The notes below the pieces were generated by a model. The model ran no database searches and was not told the origin of the DNA. It saw only the letters and a list, made by a program, of their open reading frames with translations. From positions 1,188,292-1,252,291 of the forward strand of contig JAKSZT010054570.1 of assembly GCA_026826555.1 (NCBI GenBank): 64,000 nt of DNA. Reading direction: 5' to 3'. How positions within the stretch are numbered: position 1 is the first letter of the stretch; each line of letters opens with the position of its first letter. Positions 57,901 to 64,000 of this stretch are shown here, piece by piece. The translations under genes and the position numbers were made by a program. The stretch is from Tolypeutes matacus (taxonomy: Eukaryota; Chordata; Mammalia; Cingulata; Chlamyphoridae).

Positions 57901-59594
57901 AATTCTCAACTTTATAACATTACACAGGCATAAACACATCAACATGCTTATTTCTTTATTTTGTCATCCTATTGAGATTGTGTTAGGTGTTGTGAAAGAT
58001 CCTAAGGATACAAATATAAACAAAGTAAAAATTCTTACTCTCAAATGTCTTGCAATCTAGATAAGACAATTTAATAAAATTTCAAAATAGTGTGATATGT
58101 TGCATAATAAAAATATACACTTGCTGGGAGTGGAGGGCCTGGCTGTTCAGTGGAATGGGAGAAGGGGGGAGGGGGCACAGAAGGCTTCACAGAGGAATGA
58201 TGTCTGAGCTGATTTTGAAGGACAACTAAGGGACGGTCAGGTAGGCAGAGAATGGGAAAGGAAGGGGTGCGGGAAGGGAGTAGAGAGCTTTCCAGACTAG
58301 AGAGAAGAGTGTGTGCAAAGATGAGATTGCCATGTGGCATTCTGGAAGTAACAGCTGGCTCCGTAAATCCTGTATTTAGGATTAGAGGAAGTGATGGAGC
58401 TGGAATGAAGGGCAGGATGCAAGTTCTTCACTTGGCCAGGGGGTTTGGGGGTCAGGAATTTGGGCTTGATACTGTGAATGTCAGGGAGGATTCAAAGCAG
58501 AGAGCGATGCACTTGTAATTAGAAAGGCCATTCTGATAGGCGAGAAGGAGCTATGACTAGGAGTCCAGTTGGGAAGGTATAGCAGGAGAGCAGGCAGGGT
58601 AATTGCCTGATCTAAGACAATGATAGTAATGGAGTGAAGGGAAGGATTGGAGCAGGAAGAGTCAATGGAATTCAGTGGTTGAATAGAAGGATTTGCAGGT
58701 TTCTGGCTTGAGCAGCTGGGCAGATGGTAGTGCTAACATCAAGATAGGAAATACTGGAGGAGGAGAAATTTCAGCAGGGAGGGATTCAGTTTAGGGCAGG
58801 GTGAATTTAAGGTTTGTTTCTTAAAATAACATTACAAAATTGATTTCTTGATCACAATTAAATTATATAACTGGCTTTGAGTTGTTTTTCATTAACACCA
58901 TCAGAGGGTAATGGGGCCCTATATTTAAAAACCAAAGCTGTGGAGAACCATCCTAAAAGCAGATAATATACAATCTCAGAAGCAGTGACTACAATCATAT
59001 CCTAATACATGACTGAGTTAAATTTAAGGCTAAGCTAAAAAAATCATGCAAAAATATATGCTTGAATGTAGAGGAACTCATTAATACTGAATGAATTGCA
59101 CTGGAGCATAACTCCAAATTATCATAAGTCATGGTGGTGCCACAGGAAGTCTGTTTCATGAGTGTGTGTTTAATTTGCATTATTAAACTTTAGATAAAGA
59201 CTTCACATTTCCCAGCCTCTTATTGCTAGATGTTGTCATTTTACCAATTTCTGGGATATAAATGGAAATGTTATGTACAATTTCCAGAGAGTATTCTTAA
59301 TTGGAGGAGTATGTCCTTCTTCCCTTTCCTCTCTTCTGATAGATTGAATGTGGATGTGATGGGTGGAGCCAGAGCAGCCATCTTGAGTTCTGAAATTAAG
59401 ATGGGAAAAGCACAACAGGTTGGAAAAGCCTGGATCCCTAATTTCATGGACACCAAACCCACTCCAGATTTGTGACTTTGCTTTTATAAGAGAAATTAAC
59501 TTCTTTTTTTGTTTGAGAAATATTTTCTTTTGTCTGTCACTACTGGATCCAATCCTATAGATATAATTTCTATTCTCATTAGTAAAACTGGTAT
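57901..59594. other. Intergenic with ancient unassigned repeat
   Basis: 58000-58700 has the 'cacagaggaatgatgtctgagctgattttgaaggac' motif of an old dispersed mammalian repeat, with L2 or a relative as possible source. The rest is unique. Confidence 0.35.
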
Positions 59595-59603
59595 AAAATT
59601 CTT

Positions 59604-59788
59604 TTTTTTTTTTTTTTTAAGATTTTATTTATTTATTCATCCATCCCCCCCCTGCTGCTTGCGCTCGCCGGGTCAGCCAACCACGCCATGCGGGCGGGCC
59701 CGCCCCCACAAGGAGGCCCTAGGAACCGAACCCAGGGTCCCCCACATGGTAAATGGGAGCCCCATTGATTGAGCCACAGCCGCTTCCC
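59604..59788 (-). repeat. DAS-type SINE, minus strand, 9-bp TSD
   Basis: Poly(T), AAGATTTTATTTATTTATTC, body with CGAACCCAGGGTCCCCCACATGG, ending GCCGCTTCCC. AAAATTCTT on both sides (59595-59603, 59789-59797). Confidence 0.93.
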
Positions 59789-59797
59789 AAAATTCTT

Positions 59798-60869
59798 GAG
59801 ACTGAATAATAAGATGTTGAAAGCACTTAGATGACAGACATGAATAAAAGAAGGAACCACCATCATACAGCTTGTCTTCTACAGGGAAGACTCATATGCC
59901 ACCAACTATTTTAGGGGGCACAGAGGAGGGGGTGATTGTCTCAGCTCAAGAGAGGGTGACATTTGAGCTGTACTCTCAACATTAACAGGCCATCACTAGG
60001 TAAGGAAAGGGTGTGTGGAGAGGGCATTTCAAGGAGAGCACAGTATGGGCAGAAACAATGGTATGTACAACTTCTAGAGAGTATTCTCTGGAAGACTTGT
60101 GTGTTCAGTGAACAGTAAGTTTTCCAAAGTGGGCAGAGTACCATGTGCAATGGGACTGGCAGAAGAGGATCCTGGAGTGACCCGGCCATTGCAAAGGGTC
60201 ATGAATGACAATGTAAGGAATTTGGACCGAATCTGCAGCCAATTGAGAGCCATCAAATGATCTGCAAAGATAAGGAATCTGTTCATAGCCTATCATCTCA
60301 ATGGTCACACAGCTCCATATTCAGAACATCACAGTCTATAGCCAGAGAAATAGCAAATAGCTTTCCCATGGAAATGTGCTATAATTACAGGGTTTTCCCA
60401 AGGCACTCAAAGTATTTTTGTGGGGAGAAGAGAAGAGAGAGAGGACAGAGGAGAGGAAAGAATGGGAGAGGGGAGAGAAATAATATGTGTGTGTGAGTGT
60501 GTGTACACATTCTTAATATAAGCTTTAGATGGTGATAAGGGATAGAAGAAAGCCTGAAGACTTTTTGGCTTTCTTTTTGGGGGTGGTTTTGGATCACAGA
60601 AGGGTCACAACTGTGGCAGGGAGGATCACTAGTGCAGGGTGTCGGTGATGGAGGGATGTGTGGGTAGGGGTGCAGCTGGGGCATGACTCTATGGCATATG
60701 AACATGTTCAAGTGGTCATGGGGTGTTGTCTCAGTGAGTGGAGACCTACACAATAACTGAAAGAATATTAAATTCCCATCCTGGGAAGTCCTGCTACATT
60801 CTCTAATGAGCAGCAAGAATCCCCCAAGTACATGGGCAGTGCCTAGTGAGGGAGGACAGACCATTATGC
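59798..60869. other. Intergenic, mostly unique
   Basis: 59925-60260 resembles the unassigned old repeat at 58.1 kb. A GA-rich and (GT)n stretch lies at 60425-60507. Confidence 0.35.
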
Positions 60870-61480
60870 CAGGCCCTTGATATTAATGGTTGTACTTATG
60901 AACCTTTTCTTGTGAAATTGAAACTTAACCTAGTATTATATATTGCCTTAGAGTTACCTTTTGAAAGCCTCTTTGTTGCTGAAATGTGGCCTTTCTCTAA
61001 GCCAAACTCAGCATACAAATGCACTACCTTTCCCCTGGCATAGGACATGACTCCCAGGGATGAACCTTCCTGGCACCAACAGATTATTACCCACTGCCAA
61101 TCTGCAATGCATTTGGAAAAAGACCTTGACTGAAAGGGGGAAATATTAAATACAAATGAGTTTTTATGGCTAAGAGATTTCAAAGTGAGTTGGGAGGCCA
61201 TTCCATAGGTTACTCTTATGCACATCTCAGCAGGATCTCATTGACCATCACAGTAAACAGTGCCTCAAACACCGGAGCTTCTGAGGGCTCTAGAGATATC
61301 TAGACACCTTAAGCAGTGCAGACAAGCTCAAGAATTCAGCACCCTATCAGTGGACCTTACTTTGGAATATATGCTCCTCAGTGTAAAAGAGTTAGACTCA
61401 CTTATAATTTCCATACATATGGTTCTTCTGCCCCTTTTATTTGAAACTAAAATTAGCACTATACTCATTAAATTATATGT
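60870..61480 (+). repeat. Unclassified interspersed repeat
   Basis: 'gaaattgaaacttaacctagtattatatattgcc', 'ggacatgactcccagggatgaac' and 'aaaaagaccttgactgaaagggggaaat' are phrases I associate with a dispersed xenarthran repeat, but I cannot name the family. Confidence 0.4.
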
Positions 61481-61529
61481 CTCATTAAATAAATATATAT
61501 CTCATAAATAAATAGATAGGAATGGTTGG

Positions 61530-62453
61530 AAATTTGAACATCTCATATGTTGTCTTCTAGACACTTTCAGTTTTAAGCTTTACATCTATGTCTATGATTC
61601 ATTTTGAGTTAATGCCCCCCTCCCCGAGATGGCTCCCTTGTCTGTTTGCTCATTATTTTTGCAGGCTGTTTTTTGCTTGTTGTTTGTGCTCATTGTTCCT
61701 GTTCACCATCTGCTTGTTGTCTGCTCATTGCTCTTTGCTCACTGTCTGCTTTTTGTCTGCCTGCTTTTTGCTTTAGGAGGCACTGGGAACTGAACCTGGG
61801 ACCTTCCATGTGGGAGGCAGGCACCCAACTGTTTGAGCCACATCCACTCCCCTGAGTTAATTTTTGTAAGTAGTCCAAAGGATGGATCAATGTTCATTTT
61901 TTGCATAAGGCTCCACAGAATTTGTGGGCATATGATAAAACCACCACAGTAATTAAAAAATATTTTGAGGAGATACTTTGAGGGTAGGCAAATATCCTGT
62001 TTTTCCTTAAAGTTTCACCTATTAATTTTAGCATTTCTTAATGGATGTTGCCTGCAGCAATTATTAATATCATGGTTTATTGGTGAGTTTCTATTTCTGT
62101 GGGGAGGTTTTTAACTGAAAATTTGATTTTTAAGATATATACAGTACTATTCAGATTATCTATTTCATCTTGAATGAGTTTTGATAGGTTGTATCTTTCA
62201 AGAAATGTTTCCATTTCCTCTAAGATGTTTATTCTCCTATCTTCCTTTTAATAACTGTAGAAACTGCAGTGATATTGTTTCTCTTGTTCATGATACTGGT
62301 ATTTTATTTTTCCTTGCCAGTCTGACTAGAGGTTTATCCATTTTATTGATCTTCACAAAGAACCATCTTTTGGTACATTGATTTTTCTCTGTTGTTTTTC
62401 TGTTTTTTTGTTTCATTTATTAGTACTTTGATCTTTTTTATTAGTATGTAAAA
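61530..62453 (-). repeat. L1 ORF2 fragment, antisense, split by a SINE
   Basis: The pieces are 61530-61613 and 61862-62453. 'attcattttgagttaatttttgtaa' is rejoined across the SINE. Later 'cttgccagtctgactagaggtttatccattttattgatcttcacaaagaacc' is classic antisense ORF2. Confidence 0.8.
61614..61852 (-). repeat. DAS SINE with internal TGCTCATTG repeats, 9-bp TSD
   Basis: It has the same layout as 7418-7620. TGAGTTAAT flanks both sides (61605-61613, 61853-61861). Confidence 0.9.
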
Positions 62454-64000
62454 CTGTGTTTATTGGGTCACATACTGATTTTTTCCCCTTTATCAGAGAA
62501 GTTATGGCAACCTTGCATAAAAGACAGGATTTCCATACACTACCCCACCATCAACACCTTTTACTGGTGTGGAACGTTTGTTATAATTGATGATAGCACA
62601 TTTTTATAATTACACCATTAATTAAACTCCATGGTTTAACTTAGGGTTCACTGTTTGTGAGTGTATTTCCATGGATTTTTTTTTTCTTTCTTTTTTTTTT
62701 TTTACCGGGAGGTCCTGGGTATCGAACCCGGGTCCCTCCATATGAGAGACGGACGCCCAACCATTTGAGCCACATCCGTCCCCTTTCCATGGATTTTTAA
62801 AAAAATATTTTATTCTCTTACCATCTATACAATCTAACATTTCCCCTTTTAATCAAATTCAGATATATATTTCAGTGCAGTTTAATGTGTTCACAATGTT
62901 GTGCTACCATTCACCATCATCCATTACCAAAACATTTCCATCATTCCACATAGGAACCCTGTACATTTTAAGACTTAATTTCCCATTCCTTATCCCCATT
63001 CTGTCCTCTGGCAACCTATATTCTAGATTCTGACTCTATTAGTTTGCTTATGCTAAGTGTTTCAAATCAGTGAGATCATATAATATTTGTCCTTTTTTGT
63101 CTCGCTTATTTCACTCAACATGATGTTTTCTGGGTCCATCCATATTGTCACATGTATCAAGATTTCATTTTTTTTTATGGCTGAAATATATTCCGTTGTG
63201 TGTATATACTACATTTTATTTATCCATTGATTGCATGATGGACACATGGGTTGCTTCCATCTTTTGACAATTGTGCTGCTATGAACATCGGTGTGCAAAT
63301 ATCTGTTCACATCTCTGCTTTCAATTCTTTTGCATATATACCTAGTAGTGAGATTGCCAAGTCATATGATAATTCTGTACATAGCTTTCTGAGGAACCAC
63401 CAAAATGTCTTTCACAGTGGCTGAACCATTTTATATTGCCACCAGCAATGAATGAGTGTTCCTATTTCTCCGATCCTCTCCAATACTTGTTGTTTTCCAC
63501 TTTTTAAAATAGCAGCCCTTCTAATGGGTGTGAAATGGTATCTCATTGTGGTTTTGATTTGCATTTCCCTAATAGCTAATGATGTTGAGCCTCATTTCAT
63601 GTGTTTTCTGGCCATTTGTATATCTTCTTTGGAGAGATGTCTGTTCAAATCCTTTGCCAATTTTTAATTGGGTTATTTGTCTTTTTATTGTTAAGTTGAA
63701 GGAATTCTTTATATATTATGATACTATTAGATATGTGGTTTCCAAATATTTTCTCCCATTGTGTAGGTTGTAATTTTACTTTCATAATAAAGTTCTTTGA
63801 AGCTCAAAAGTTATAAATTTGTATGTGGTTCCATTTATCTATTTTTTCATTTATTGCTTATGACTTGGTTGTATAGTCTAAGAAAGCATTGCCTAACAGA
63901 GGGTCCTGAAGATGCTTCCCTATGTTTTTTTCTAGGATCTTGATAGTTCTAGCTCTTATATTTTGGTTGTTGATCCATTTTGAGTTGATTTTTGTATATG
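62454..64000 (-). repeat. L1 3' end reading into ORF2, antisense, split by a SINE; runs off the window
   Basis: It carries 'tatcagagaagttatggcaacc', 'gctgctatgaacatcggtgtgcaaatatctg', 'aaatcctttgccaatttttaattgggttatttg' and 'tcttatattttggttgttgatccattttgag'. It continues past the last base. Confidence 0.85.
62681..62783 (-). repeat. DAS-type SINE, minus strand, 15-bp TSD
   Basis: Poly(T), ACCGGGAGGTCCTGGGTATCGAACCCGGG... to CACATCCGTCCCC. TTTCCATGGATTTTT is repeated exactly (62666-62680, 62784-62798). Confidence 0.93.

Overview
This is a placental-mammal nuclear genome segment, most likely from an armadillo (Xenarthra, Dasypus-like). The clearest sign is more than a dozen copies of a tRNA-Ala-derived SINE with the DAS layout: A box, B box GGTTCGANTCC, a CCTCCTG core and an A-rich tail. 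The window also holds xenarthran-style L1 copies, MaLR-like solo LTRs, and older MIR, L2, MER5A-like and hAT remnants. There is no prokaryotic or viral gene, operon or CRISPR array.

The only convincing protein-coding gene is STMN4 (stathmin-4, RB3), on the + strand. A probable 5' UTR exon ends at 28956. Coding runs through exons at 41773-41785, 42852-42947, 44125-44333, 45205-45396 and 48597-48656. All junctions are GT-AG and in phase, giving a 189-residue protein. Two further in-phase cassette exons are visible. One (43585-43665) adds 27 basic residues. The other (46093-46146) ends the protein early after six extra residues. A poly(A) signal at 49787 closes the 3' UTR. The likely promoter, just upstream of 28890, has an RFX-type X-box, a CCAAT box and a CRE-like octamer.

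Layout: 1-26.5 kb is intergenic and repeat-rich. It includes a small CpG-rich patch (3.92-4.16 kb), a three-layer nested retroelement stack (7.6-13.1 kb) and several LTR and L1 pieces. 26.5-28.9 kb is the STMN4 upstream region. 28.96-41.69 kb is the large first intron, repeat-poor apart from a DAS cluster at 31.8-32.45 kb and MIR/L2 relics. 41.7-49.8 kb is the coding part of the gene. 49.8-64 kb is downstream intergenic DNA dominated by LTRs, L1 fragments and DAS SINEs. In human, STMN4 lies between TRIM35 and ADRA1A, but I recognise no exon of either neighbour here.

I found no new multi-gene system. The best items for a second look are an apparently complete 4.23-kb 'half-L1' element with an 11-bp target-site duplication, which keeps ORF1 but has lost most of ORF2; the splice-site architecture of STMN4; paired CCAAT/X-box motifs upstream of STMN4; and an unexplained CpG-rich patch. 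Repeat family names come from recognition by eye, without a database search.
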